Source: Mactromeris polynyma | Taxonomy: Eukaryota > Mollusca > Bivalvia > Venerida > Mactridae | Reading direction: 5' to 3' | DNA: 64,000 nt | Assembly (NCBI GenBank): GCA_032209605.1 | Contig: JASFXZ010000004.1 | Location: forward strand, 35,126,401-35,190,400 | Shown: one piece after another, positions 22,201-37,200 of the stretch | Layout: each line of letters starts with the position of its first letter | Position numbering within the stretch: position 1 is the first letter of the stretch | Made by a program: the position numbers and the translations under genes | The notes under the pieces: generated by a model | What the model was told of the DNA's origin: nothing | Databases searched by the model: none | Seen by the model: the letters and a program-made list of their open reading frames with translations, nothing else

Positions 22201-25200
22201 ACTATTTTTGTTTCATTATGTTTGCCTTATGATAACTTCCTCTTGCTAGAAAAACTTGGGAACCCAAAGTTAGAAAAAAGTATGACACAAAAATGGTCAT
22301 AGTTGCCTTTATAACATTTTCATCAATAATTATTGAAGCCTCGTGCTCATACTCACTGACAACCACATGTCATTTAATCGTATCTTATTTAATATTTACA
22401 ATTATTTAACTGTACCCACCCACCCAATGTACCATGTGCCGAAATTACCACGCACGAACAATACATTTCTAGATATGGCCCAATATGTGCACCTCTGCGC
22501 AAGTGGGTCCATTAGTAACCCACTCATTCCTTTGGTAACTGAAGGTTACTTGTTCTATCTCTCTGGTTACTCACTCTATTTAATGAAAGGCAAGGGTCTG
22601 TTTTCATAGTTTGATAGAATGAGAAAAGTTACCATTAAATAGAGTGAGTAACCAAAAGTAACTTCAAACTTCAAAGTAATCATAGATTTAGTGTAGTAAC
22701 CTGGTAACTGGAAATGCAAGGGTTATTTTTTCATATTTTGATAGAATGAGAAAGTTACCATTAAATTGACTTAGTAACCATAAGTAACTTCAAAGTAACC
22801 AAAGACATAGAGCAGTAACCTGGTAACTGGAAATGCAAGGGTCGATTTTTCATATTTTGATAGAATGAGAAAGTTTCTAATGCATGGGTTGCTTTTCATA
22901 TTTTGATAGAATGAGAAAGTTTCTAATGCATGGGTTGTTTTTCATATTTTTAAGCATTATTCTAGGGTAATGTTGAAGAAATTCTCCAAAAATGTGAGAA
23001 GTAACCAAAGAGATAGAACAAGTAACCTTCAGTTACCAAAGGAATGAGTAGGTTACTAATGGACCCACTTGCGCAGAGGTGCACATATTGGGCCATATAT
23101 GTACATTTCGACTAAAACATATTAAAATTTCCACAATAAAATAAAATATTTTTCCTACCTACCTACCCAACTCTAAAATCTAGGGTCGGTAAAGGGCAAA
23201 CAAAGACTTTTTTAATTATGGCCTAAAGGCTGAGCCTGTGAGAGTAATTTATTGCCTAAAAGCTAGAACCTCAGACAGTGTTCAAAACTGAATTCTAAAA
23301 CGCTTGAACTCAGCGGTGTGGAATTCTTACTCCCAACTTAGCTAACTTGAACTTGTTGGCACCTGAACATGTGTACTTATCTGCGCAGCCCTACTAACAT
23401 TGCTTTGCTATTTGCAAATCAGTGTCGTGTTAACCCATCAAATTTTACTTTAACCACTAAACCAACTTCTGTTCAACAGAAATGTGTTTGGAACCTTCAT
23501 GCGGGTTGGTCAACCTTTCGATACCGTACAAAATCCAGTGAATTTACCGAAATCCATTTTGGATCTGGAGCGACCAGCATTTGTAATGCATCTCAGCAAA
23601 ATTTTATGTTGCAAAACAAATTTTAACGTTCAAATTGCGCCTACCATATTTTTCAAGATATTTCTTGTTCCATTTAACTTGTTTGTGGACAAATAGAAAA
23701 TAAGGTCGGTCTGAACTGTTCCAAAAATGAAATAATTATTAACACTAACAGCACAAAATCATGTTCATGCAATATTTAGTTAAAGGCCAATATGTATCTA
23801 AATTATGAATATTATGGTATAGTTTACATTTGATGTTTTTGATCTGGTTGGTATATTTATCTGCTGTTTTACATAATTGACCTTTCTGCAGATATTGATT
23901 GACAGCTCGCGTAAGCCAATCGCGTTTCAGTATTCGCGCACACCTCCGGCATTGTTTTATCGACGCCATTTTGTTAGACAAGCGCTACAGTTGTCAACAA
24001 ATTTGTCTAAGAGTGATAGTTTTCGGGAAAGAAAATTACAGGGTGTTTATTATTGATCTAAGACAATGGTGAAAAGGTGAAGCTTCGGGCTGTGTGATAG
24101 TAACAATAGATGTCCAGACTGATAGGTGGCGTGAAATTCTTACCTTTTCCAAATCCTAAGACAAATATGGAAAAATGCATGCGGTGGATTAAGTTGTGCG
24201 ACAGACCGCATCACGAGTTAAATCCGTCTAAAATTAACACAAACAGATATGCCCTATTGATAAAAAGATAACTTTTTGTTGGTTATTTGTTATTTTTACT
24301 TTAAATATCAGTTTGACTGGGAGGGGACAAACATTACAAGTTAATGAAAAGTCTGGACCCTAAAACATGAAGAAATACAAATTTACAACTTAAAATGTTT
24401 TTATTTCACATAATCAGTTGCAATTTATATATGTGAAAATATATCAAATCAATTAAATTATATCTGCATGTTGAGGGAACATAATATTATTTTTCTAAAC
24501 TAAATTAATTGTCTTATGTCAGCATTTAAGCAAGTATTTGGACGGACATTACTTTATAAATTTGTAATAAGGCTGAGTTTGTATAACTAAAATGACAAGA
24601 ATCAATTATAAAATCAATAATTATTGCGATTAAAAACATGAAACTGAAACATGTATTGCTATAAACATCTATACATGGAGAAAAATATCTGTATTTTGGT
24701 AATAATTGATATTGATGAAAAATTTAAATACATATGATATACCGGTATTGGTTACTCACTGTCAAGTATTTCTTTCGAAAGAAATTTATATGTCAGAAAA
24801 GTTCTTATTTCTTCATTGCATGTATTTCAATTGCATTGGGGGTTTACAATTTATGAACGTATAGAAATTAGTAATATATCTGGTTTAAAATCCTAAATAT
24901 CACACCTACGAGTATGTTGATTTTGTTAAATAAACTAACATTCAACACAAGTCTGATCATTTATTTTTTATAAATGGTCATTTAGTTAAAGGCTATACAA
25001 GTAATTTACATTTCTCAACGTTGCTGTATGTATGTGTCGGGTGGTGACAGCAAAAACTGATTGGATGCGTATTGGCCTCCTACTGGGCCAGACTGTGAAA
25101 TGCTGATTACGGGGCTGGATAAGATTTACATCTAGATAGTGCACACATGCGACATTATTGTTTATTGCATAACATTATATAATTTGTCCAACCTATGTAC

Positions 25201-28200
25201 AAGCATTGTGTCTGCCTCTGTTTCATTTTATCACCATATCTTTACAGTATGATTTCTGGAATTTGTAGAAATATATGTTGCAGGATTTGAAAACTTGAGA
25301 AATAATCCTGATATTCTAATGTCCATCCCTTTTTGTGTAATGTCCATCTCCACACAAAATAAAGGTCGTTTATGTACACAAACATAACTATATCTAAACT
25401 TGATGACTAAAACGACTTTCATTCACACTAAATAACATTATACATAAGGGGACGGACATTACAGATAACGTTTCATGTTGGTTTGTTTGGTAAATACTTC
25501 CCCTGTAAACCCGCAATAAACTGCAAACATGGAATAATAATGATCACATGTAAATGTATTGCATACTAATTGGTTCGAAATTTATCTGATATAAAGGACA
25601 TTCTAATATAAAATGAAATTCGTCTTCTAAAACATTACATAGTTGACATTTTCTTTCTGATCGTGGTAGGCCCCTAGCTAAATAGCATTCAAGGTTTATT
25701 CCATCTTCCCGTTTAAATTTCCAGTCTATGGCTTGATACTCTTAATCTAGTCAAAGCAGATCTATATTAAGTAATATTTATTTTGTCAAGATATGGTTTA
25801 AAGTCAAAATATCAAATAATGAGGAAAAATCCTTTAGAATACTATCTACATCAGCCCGTTATAGTTCTTTGTTCGACGCCATATTGGACATGGCTTGTCT
25901 AACGTGGTTACAGCGAGAACCTGTTACTAAGGGGGGCGTGGCTACGAAGAATCTGCAGAAAGGTCAATTATGTTTGTTGTCAAGAATAATTATAACTAAC
26001 ATAAACATCAAGCACCATGATAAACATTGATGGTATGCAACATACGGTACATGTCACGCTTTATGCTGCGCAGGTTAAAAATGGTGCCAACCATACTGTC
26101 AAACACATGAATGTGTAAACAGTCTAAACAGACAGGAATAAAATTATCACAAATATTCAAATTCTTAAGGTGGTAGGTATAAAAGACATCAATTTGATTT
26201 AGTTCATATTAGTCGGGGGTAGTTTGTGACACGTGAAAACTATATTAAAAATAGGTTTTTACATGAATTAGCAATAGCATTGCTATAGCCCTCACCTCTA
26301 TGTTACAAAAAACATTTGTTTTACCAAAAAAAGGATAAAGATTGAACTCCCAAATTTTGTTGGTATGTATGTAAGATATTCTACTTTGAAAATATGCAAA
26401 AAGCTCAATTATTTTTTTTTGCTCATTTGCCCCATTTTCTCAGTCACATATGTTGTGGCTATTTATTTCAATTTCATTTGGACAAGTAAATGTTGGATGC
26501 AAACAAGCAAGATTTTCAGGTTAACTTGTCCATGGACAGGTTGAAAAAATCAATATTTCCACTCCCCAGCCTTAAAGTTTTAAATTGTGCTAGTCCCTGG
26601 TCACATAAAATGTATTCTAAGAATTATATCATATATTTTGTTGAATTAATGGTCTATGATTATATTTCAGTGTTGCCCTGTATTTCATTCAGAAGAGCTA
26701 TGCCCTGTGTCCGATAAACCAAGTTTCCCACTCAGTGTCACTGAAGAATGTGTGTTGTCAACCAGTTTTTGGTTGTCGAGAGGGTAAGAAAATACAAATG
26801 TTATTTTCATCACTTTGTACTGCTTGATTTCACAAAACTAATCCAGTCTTAAACTTAATATAGGGGAACATTTTGAGCATTGCAATTTGAATTGTACATA
26901 TCTAGTGATTTTTTTGGTTAATTGTACTGCTGAATATTGGCCGTTTCCCCTTACACAAAAAAATGTCCATTCCCCCCCCCACCAAATCATACTTTTTCCC
27001 AATTCTTTGTTATTCCCCCCCCCTTTTTCTGTTTTTGATTATTTAACCTTTTATGAAAGTGCATTGCCTTAATTTGCTCTTACATCCCCTCACATATATA
27101 ACAAGCACCAGCCACAGCTGATAAGTTATTTTTATAAGCAAAACAACCATTTGTCTCACCATGTTTTTTTGTCCCACAAATGGGGGTCATATAGATTTAC
27201 ACTTGTCCATCCTACTTAAGTTTGTGTTACTCTTAACATGGAAAGCATTTATTTTGACCTAGAGTAGCAAAACTTTACAGGAATATTATTCAGCATATGC
27301 AAATGTGTACCTGGGGTTTTAATTTGGATCAGTTAGTGCTGACACATACCCATTGACCTTATTGGAAGCCTGGGGGTGAAGGTATCTATTATGAAAAGTA
27401 AAGTTTAGCTTTGTACCATAATTCAAGTTAGAATTGAGCTATTGTGATAAAACTTGGTATGCAGGTATCTTTCAAGCACAATTTTTTTTAGATTTGCAGC
27501 CGCTGCACTTAGGCTTGTTGTAACTAAAACTAGAAAAAAACAGTTTGTTGCCTGAAGTTACTCTGAATATACATGTTGTTAATATTTGATATCCAGCTCT
27601 AGAATGCTTTCTGGAAAACACCTGTCTTACTGTATAATTGGAGAATATCTCGTGTCGAAAAGTTTGCGAATTGCAGAAATTACTTTGATCATAATATCTA
27701 CATGTCGTAACAGTTACTATTATATAATCAATTAAATGGCAGGGAGTGCTTTGGGTATGACTCCATATGGTACTGGACTCCAAGTATCGACTACACGACT
27801 TGTTGATAAAAGTATACTTTGGTGAATGTGGAAATTTACACTGTGGAAAATGTTTGCAAAATTTGTGCATTTGCTAAAGTCGCAAAAATATGTCTGACTT
27901 GTCTCAAGGACCGTTATGGTAGTAAAATCATTTGTGACACATTAAGATGGTTTATAAGGAATCAAGTTAAGGCCATAATTAAAAAAGTCTTTGTTTGCCC
28001 TTTACCGACCCTAGATTTTAGAGGTGGGTAGGTAGGTAGGAAAAATATTTTATTTTATTGTGGAAATTTTAATATGTTTAAGTCGAAATGTATTGTTCGT
28101 GCGTGGTAATTTCGGCACGTGGTACATTGGGTGGGCGGGTACAGTAAAATAATTGTAAATATTAAAAAAGATACGATTAAATGACATGTGGTTGTCAAAA

Positions 28201-31200
28201 ACATGGTTACAAACATAAGCTCGGATCAATTCAGAAAAAATTAATGTTGGGAAAATGAAAGCAAAATTGACACCTTTATGTGTACTTGTTTTTAATACTT
28301 TATATCGCCCGTCTGTTTTAGTGAGTATGAGCAGGAGGCTTCAATAATTGTTGATGAAAATATTATAAGGGCAACTATGACCATTTTTGTGTCATACTTT
28401 TTTTTCTAACTTTGTGTTCCAAAGTTTTTCTAGTTATCATAAGGCAAACATAATGAAACAAAAATAGTCATTGTTTTGTAACTAAGAAGAACAAACTGCA
28501 CACATCGTAGTGTGACATAATGGTGTATAGTCGGGTTTATAACCAAAAAAAAAATTTAAAAAAATCAAAAAAATTCAAAAAAAAATCCAAATTTTGCAAT
28601 AAATTTTTTTGAGTCGGCGGCCAAATCTCGGGTCGGTCGGTAAAGGGCAAACAAACCTAATTTTAATTTAGGCCTAATACATGTGAACATGTTAAAAATG
28701 CAAAATAACCCATGGCAATTTGAATCTATGTAGTGAGTATCTTGCAAAAATGTTACGGTTCAATTGTAAAATTCCCTCTTGCCTCCCAATAACTGTGTCA
28801 ACAGTTTGATTTACTACTTATTTACAGTTCATTGGCAATGAACAGGGCTCTAGAAATCCACTAGCCCGATGTCCCGGACTAGTCTAATGCTTAATCGGCT
28901 ACCAACAGTTGAGTTGAAGTTAGTCCTGGACAAATCTGTTTTTAAAGCTAACCAACATCAGCAATTGTTCAGTTGTAAGAAAAAACCTTAGAATCACACA
29001 AACACATACATGTGATTATTAATTATGGATTGTGAAGCTGTCACTGTGCATGTTTATTTGTTACTAAATTGACCAATATTCTTGGACAATTAGCTTCTTA
29101 AGTGTTTATAGAGCCCTGATGTATCAATGCTTTTCATCCAGTGCTTGCGGGAAAATGTTGAGCTTTACAGGTATTCGTTTTGGGTAAAAGTTTTTACCAT
29201 CGTTTCACTGTATCTGATAACAGACATTGAGACATCTTTACTCATTATTTCCTTGTATTAGTGTATGTGTATCCGTTGTTTACATCCACCTTCAATTTTG
29301 TCAGCGGGTTATGAAAAGTATTTGATGTGAAGTTTGAGAATGTTGACCATCCTAGCTTTTGAGTTATAAATAAAACTGATTTTATCAACAGAACTAATGA
29401 CCTGGTAGCTGTGATTGGTTAATTATGCCTTGTAATCATGAGTGGAAATAGTCTGTGAAAGAGATTCCTACTCAATTAATTGACGCCATGATGTCCTAAC
29501 GCCACGGTTGATTATATTTGCATTAATTAACAACTCGTGTTTATTTGTCTCATATCTGATGTTAGTTAGCTTTAAAAATAGACTTCTCATGGACCAGTGT
29601 CAGTTTAGTATCAGGAAGCCGGATGTGGCATTTAGACTTGTCTAGGATGTTAGGCTTGGCAATTTGTTGGACCCTGCTGTTTTAAAATGATATCCCTTCA
29701 CTGGCTTAGACAGCAAAGATGGCCGCCTCCGTCCTATGGACACATTTCTAGTTGATATGTTTTCACTTTGTTATTGATTAAAATATCGTTTCATACAAAT
29801 TTTAATTCTGGTTGAATTATCAAAGTTAAAGCTTTATTATGATTCAGATTTTTATTGAAAAAATATTATTGATGCAAATCTATGAACAAGTTGCATCATT
29901 GTCAGATTATGACTTCCAAATACATGACTACAAGTCTAGAAGTAAATAATCTCTGTTAAATTGTCAGCAAACATAAGTAGACTACATCGGGTATTCTGAA
30001 AGAGGGACTAGTCACTAAATAGTTTACATTGCGACACACATTTATCTCATAGTTGATCATCCCAATAAGGCCAAGATATGTATATTTGTTGTCTCTCAAC
30101 CGACCCGAAATAAATGCTCGCTAGGTAGTAACGAGCAATATTTTTATTTAAGTAGACATCAAAAAGAGGCATGTTTAAAGCATTGATTGCCTACTTACAG
30201 ACACAGTAGGGTGTGCAGACAGTAAGCAAAGACGGTAAATGTGACCTAATGATGGTTTATAATATATTATACACTTGGTACATTTAAAAACGCACAATGT
30301 AGGATTTCTAAATTTTCATTGACCGACTTTAAGGTTACAAGAAAAAAGTTTGACACAATATTGCATGTGTATGCAACATGTTAGCTAAATTTCATGACAA
30401 TCCACTCGTATTTTCATACAAAAATGAGTTTCAAAAGTAATAAAAGCATAATAATAGAAGCGTTGTTTCAATGTCTACATGTTGAATTTTCATTCTACAG
30501 AAGCAGGGGAAGTCAGGTTGATATGTCTATTGTGATTTTCATAAAAAATCCTAAGTATGAAAAGATAGGAGTGAAACTTTCTGGAAGGAATAAGTCATGT
30601 TTGCTCAAAATGTTTTAGACAATTTGAAGTGTAAATATCTGTATTAATTCATATTAAAGATTAAACTAAAACTAAACTAAAACTTTTTTGAATCTTGTTT
30701 TTTTAAATTCATGTCACAAAACATGCTTAAATTGGCTTAGGTGAGAAAAGTGTACTTAGGAGTGAAAAGCACACCTAGGACTTTTGATGAAATACACCCT
30801 GTAGGGTACATCTTTTGCATTTCTTTTTGTCCTGTACGTATGTACATTATAAATACATCACCATATTCACCTACTAAGCAGTAAACTGTTACACAACAAA
30901 TGGATATCTTGATGATTCTATACAGATTTGCAGTGTACTATTTTTAGTAACTATGCAATATCAATGTATGCACGCATGGTTATGTGCTGAGGTCATTCTG
31001 CATTATCAGAAATTAGTATTTATCATTTTTCTAATGAATTGTGAATATTGTACTTGTTTGCTGATGTTGATAATGACTCTGATCATGTTCATTGAATGAT
31101 TAAACTTTACACTTAAATTCGGTTGACTGAATATACCCTATCATGTTGCCAAGCTGAATCAGATGATAAGTCTATTATTATAAGTTACGCATTTGTAAAA

Positions 31201-34200
31201 ATATAGTTTCGGTTTCAGTGAAAGTGATTTCATGAACATCTGTATTTTGTTTGCTATTTATAATAGAATTGTATAGTTAGGCCAGAGTTTTGATATTTTT
31301 TGTTTTAGGGGAATTTTCTCAAAAATGAGCGCAAGGAGGAGGGAATAAAAATAAAAAGTAGAAAAGTGAGCATCAGGGAAAAATAAAAATAAAATGGATA
31401 TTTTTTTTATTTTGAAAATCTTTGTAGAAAATTTTCGTTCTTGTGAAAAAAAATATTTAGGCTAAGTTGCACTAATTTTATTTTCTGTTGGAGGTAGACG
31501 GAACGGGCTGTGGAAGAAATAAAAAAAGTTACGAATTAGAATTTTATTTGGGTTTTGCAATATTTAGGTATGGTGGTCCGTAAAACGAGAAATTTAAAAA
31601 CTCTGGCCTTACTACAGGGAAGATTGACTGCCTTGGTTTTGGCATATTGCATTTTAAGTGTCTACTTATTGTTTATTGAAGTGAGTCAGCTAATTGGCAT
31701 TTAACATTTTGCACCCTAATGAGGCTGAGTAATTTCCCGTCAATATGTGTGTGGCAACTAGAACAATAAACATATATTTCTAAATTGTATACATGTATAT
31801 GTTAATTTAATATCACCGCACTTTCATGTTATTTAATATTTTTAGCAGTCAGTTACTATACATTTTTAAAAGGTATGTTTATTGTAAAAATTAAAAAATA
31901 TATATAATTCTTGATTATGGGTGGCCAATGTCAATTTTCTTAATATGTTTTACATATACAATGAACTTTATTTGCCTGAAATAAAACATAAACATAGCAG
32001 ATTGGAGTTGCATCATTCTGTAGACTGCATTCTGTTCAAAATGAACACCGAACAGTTAATGTCTCTGAAATATGCATATATTTTATGTTATATGATACAA
32101 ATAATTTTCATTCAAGACAATTTGATGCTCTACTGATTTTTTGAGTTTTCTAACACAGCCAGTATTTGCAAATTTCTGATGACACAAATGTCCCAAAAAG
32201 AACATTTTGTTTAGATTATTTTCAAGTATTGCTTACTTCTCTTAAATTTGCAAGTTTGTTTAATACCCAGGTGGTTTCTCTTTATGAAAATGGGAAGGAA
32301 TGCAAAATTAATCAGGGTTTCCCCTTGAATTTTGCAGCTAGGGGTCCATGGACCCTCGTGGTTGACAAATTGGGGGTCCTTAGTAAATTTGTAGGGTCCC
32401 AGATATGCAGTTTATACTTGGCAAAAGTTTATTTTATGGGTCCCAAGATTTCTGCATCAGGGAAATCCCTGATTAATTTTAAAGGGTAACAGTTTTCAGA
32501 GAAGAAAAAGGGGCCATTGCTTTTTTTAATGGTAAAAACTGTAAAAAAAAATCACATTTTATCCACATTATTTTATGATTGCTTGTGGTCAGGAAGTGGC
32601 CCTATGTTTTTGGGGTCAGTACAAAGGTCAAGGTCATGTTGACCTTGAGACAAAATACTGTTTCTGATCCTTAACCACATAATTTTGGGGTTTACTGCAG
32701 TCAATGTTCATAGGATAAGAAGCTCTAGTCAGTAGATCACCTGTAATGTTTTGGGGTTGGTAGATTATAGGATTAAAGGACTTAAAGAGGGAGAATATGT
32801 TGCTACAGGGAACGCCACATACATTAAAGACAATGCCTCTCCACACAGACATCCGGGGAAAACTACAATCTATAAAACATAAGGCATTTGAGGAGGTGCA
32901 AGGGTAAATACGTTGAGGAACAGAGGGCAAGGAATGTTCCGATCGACCATAAGGGATGGCTAAGGAGATAGAAAACAATTTATATCAATGACTGGAGAAT
33001 GTTTCAGCTCTAGGCAGTCAAACTTTCAAAGCTTGTGGGATTTGAGCTTGTGGTCTGTAGAATGACGCCCCTGGAGAGTCACGAAGCAGTTCTCCCAGAG
33101 GTCAAAATCAGACTGTACTTACAGGTTATAATTGATTTAAATTTAATGTGGAACCTAGATTGTCTTGATTTTTATAATTAAATGTTGACCTCAGTTTAGG
33201 GCAGGGACTTCTTCATGCAATTTAATTATAGATGGTCAGTCATGGCATTCCTGACAGTTCAACTTTTTAACAACCTTATGAATATAGAATACTGCTACGT
33301 GTTTGTACATAGATACATGTATAGATAGTGTAGAGACTAATAAATCAATTGTTATTCATATTTTGTTATGTCGACTTCCTTGTTAAGTGAATGTCTTGAC
33401 TGTACAATAAAAATGAAGATTTTTGAATAGCTTGTTATCAAAATAACAGTTTGATTACGTGCTTGCTTAACGTGGGAACTTGGACTTCATTCAGATATGA
33501 TTTTCCATCAATAGATTTATGTATGGATCATTTCCTGTCTGTTTTGATTTAGAACGTACGTAACAAAATATGAGGTGGTCAGTCAATGAAAACATGTTTT
33601 GCAAAGTATTGAGTGATAAACAGTACATTGCTATACCTTTATTTTTATCAGTTTTAATGTCCTGAACTAATTGTATACAAACTCACAAGTCTGCTAACAT
33701 ATTAAACCGCAATTTGAAAGTTGTTTCAAGGACATTACAATGTCAAATCTATTTTAATCAAAATTCATTCAGAATCAATTGAGATTACCACTATGATAGT
33801 GATTTCTGAACTGTGGTTTATAGGAATGAGACATAACACTGTTATGATTCCTTGAGGAAGTGCAAGGTCATTGCTAATGAAACTGTGCATGAAATCACTT
33901 CTATCTGGGTAGAGATGAGAATTGACGGCCATTATCTATTTCATTTGGAAATATTCAAACAGACAGACCAGAAAGTCTGATATTTCTTAGAATTTCTGTG
34001 TTTTATATAACATTATAATAGTCATTATTGCAAAGAATTATTAGACGGTCATTATTAATGGTAGGACCTGCAATATATCCCTTAAAGAGTCTTCACAATA
34101 ATCTTTTTGAAAGACTTGCCCATTCAGCCAGACAGCTTGCAATTTCCACTTGCCCCAATTCACTTTCACTTGCCCAAATAAAATTAACAGCACTGTCAAA

Positions 34201-37200
34201 ATAACTAAGAAACATGATGTTTTAATTTGTTAAATTGGAAATGAAGACTGGTAACAATAGTTGATGAAAAAGTGTAGTTACACAAACAAAATTGACAAAA
34301 AATGAAAACCAGTCAAAGTATTGCGTACGATCAAATTACTTTTTCTTAAAATCTATGTTTTGATATTAGAAAGTTATTGAATAAATTTATCATAAGAGAA
34401 CAATTTGACCATATTTCTGCTTTTTGGATCATTTTTTTATACATTCATAATACTTTTCCCTCCCTACTCTCATCTTTTACTACATTTTTTATACATACCA
34501 CATTGGGACCTTACCCCTGTGCAATTCTGTCACTTTATATAGTGTTCAGGTTGTAGCCTGCCCAGTTTCGGCTATTGCGGCCGGCTGTCTTGACTCCTCC
34601 TGTGATATTTTCCATCCATTAATCCCCCTCCCCCTTCCTTCGCTGTCCACTTTGATTCTCCTAGTTATTGCTTGTGGTCTGCTGGGCCTTTCCTTGTGCC
34701 TCTGTTCCTTAACATGTGTACCCTTTGACCTCCTTAAGTACCTTATGTTTTATGGATTGTTGTTTTCGCGGAGGTCTGCGTGGGCACTGTCTTGTGTATG
34801 TGGCGTTCCCTGTAGTTACGTATTCTCTCTGTGATAAAAGACACATAAGAATTTACTCAAGTATATGTTTTCTCTATAGCTTGATTGCCTGTAGATACTG
34901 GTGAGTATTTCATATTTACAGAACAAATACCCAATTTATCACACACAGAAGTCAAAACTTCCAAACCTTTCGATAGCACAAGCTGAAACAATTGACAAAT
35001 ATACTGAAGACTGTTACCGACTTCATACTTCAGTATTTACGTGAAACCGGGGCCAGGACTGTGATGTTGCATTTCAGCCTGTATGTTTAATTATACATAG
35101 TTGCTGTACGAAACAGTGTAAAGTAACATTTTAGGGCATCTGATTCATCACACATATCACCGTCTCTGTGGTCGAGTGGTTAAGGCATCATCAGCCTTTG
35201 GAGCCGGAACTCAAACGTTCGAATTCCGGTAGGTGTCTGTTCCGATTTGGCCGGTTGGTGATCAGCCGCCAGCTAGTTAAATAATGGTTACTGTGTGCCT
35301 TCTTGTCTGGTGCCTGGTGTAAAAAGATAGGAATCAGGAAGTAAATGTGCTCAGAAAGTAGGTGTCTAATAAGTCAGAAATGGCTGGCCCTTTAAATAGG
35401 GGTGACACTATAATAAATAAACACTTTTTTTTAAAAGATCCAATGCATCATTTTAATGTAGAAATGGTATTTCATTATTGTAAACATGTTTCTATTGTAG
35501 GCCATGAAGTTGTTTTTTGCAAGGAAGATGGTGGAAAAGATGTGTGTAAACCATGTAAGGCAGGATCTGTCAACTGGTACAATACATCGTCATTAGATAC
35601 CGTGAGACGAACATGCTTTCATCTTACCACAGACCATAATGATTCCTGTCCTGCTGGTAGGTTTTCTATCATAAAGTGTGTACAGTATGAAAGAGAGGGC
35701 AGAGGTATAGGGCCGAGGGCCGAGAGATATAGGGTCCGAGGATGGACAGATGTAGGGTCCAAGGATGGATAGATATAGGGTCCATACTGAACAGTACAAC
35801 ACTTTCTGTTGCATTGACTCGTCTGCTCCATCTTATTTTTCTTTTGCAAGATGTGCTTTTTATTCCCAAATATAATCCGAGTTGTGTTTAATCATCAATT
35901 TAGTAACAATTTAAACTTGTTGCGTAAATCTTTGTTGAGAACAGGACATGATGGTAAATTATGTCATGCCATGTCAGTAACCAGAAACACATACTTACTT
36001 GGTCACATGACTTCCAACATTTTGTCTAATTGATGGGATTTAAGGTCTCATGCGCCTCATTACCATTTTCGCTGACGACTCGACTTGAAAACTTTTATTG
36101 CTTGATGTCCGCAAGTTACTAGAAATTGACAACTGATCTTCATACATGAGTCAATAAATATTGACCCATTTTCTTACAGATTTGAGTGTAATATGAGATC
36201 TGGGGGAAATAATTAAGTCAGAGTTTGGAGTGCACCACTAAAACCCAATAATTAATCTCATATCTCAAAATCACACTAAAATCTCAAAGACAATGGATCA
36301 AAAAAAATATTCAGCACTCATTTGAAATGTTCTTTCAATTTCCTGACTGAGTTTCCACTATCAGACTAGTAAGAGTACATTTTGTGATTTGGGAAAAACC
36401 CATGTATTTGGCTTTGGGAATGGGTCAGATAGTCTGACCTGTGCAAACTATATAAAAAGGTCCGGAACTTGTGTTTATATTTCAGCAGATAACCATCCCG
36501 TAGCAGAAAATGAATACTGTGAGCATATGAAGTGTAAATGCCAGTTTGAGTTATGTTACTTTGGTAATCCCTGTGTATATTGTCAGCGACGGGAGACAGA
36601 ATGTGGAGTAAATAAGGAGATGAATACGACAGGAGGCAAGTGTCCATTTTTGGTAACTGATTGATATCGTATGTATGTCTACATCATGTGGATAAACGTT
36701 TTCGTCTCGTGAATTTTGCAACTGAAATAAGCACTACAATGATTCAAAGTTTATGGAAATTTAATACATGTTCAGGATTCACTCAGTCCTTGAAAAGTCC
36801 TTGAACAGTACAACACTTCCTGTTGCATTTTCTCGTCTGACTCCATCCGATTTTTCTTTTGCAAGATAGTCCTTGAAAAACTGTCCTTTGTTAAGCTATA
36901 AGCAAGCTTCAATTTAAAGTTCACTTGACTATGTAAACTAAAACTGAACATAAATGGACTATCAAAAATGGTTCAAAAAAGCATAATTATATAGAACCAT
37001 TATTCAGAATGCTATTTAATTCATGCATATATAATTTCATTTTTCAGAGTGTGAGCTGTGTAAAGATATGATGTACAGTCCTGTTGGTTGTGCCCCTTGT
37101 CTATACAATGAGACTGCATGGAGGTATGTTCCGCATATTTTAATCATACGATAGTGAAATACATAATTTATACATTTCTGTCCGTAATGGTCAGTTTCTT

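Noticed and set aside
24066..24090. TGA at the first THAP cysteine as a selenocysteine codon
   Set aside because: A frameshift follows within 50 bp and other zinc ligands are missing; a relic is simpler.
26671..26783. Cys-containing open segment with acceptor TATATTTCAG and donor AGG|GTAAGA, considered as a receptor exon
   Set aside because: It is phase 0 to phase 2, which fits neither exon 1 (phase 1 end) nor exon 2 (phase 1 start); no partner exon was found.
27472..27870. 132-codon minus-strand frame with several Cys
   Set aside because: No recognised domain or splice context; the opposite strand also shows Cys-rich frames with stops.
35164..35240. tRNA-Ser/Leu gene
   Set aside because: A and B boxes look good, but the anticodon and acceptor stems do not pair; the following non-tRNA body indicates a SINE.
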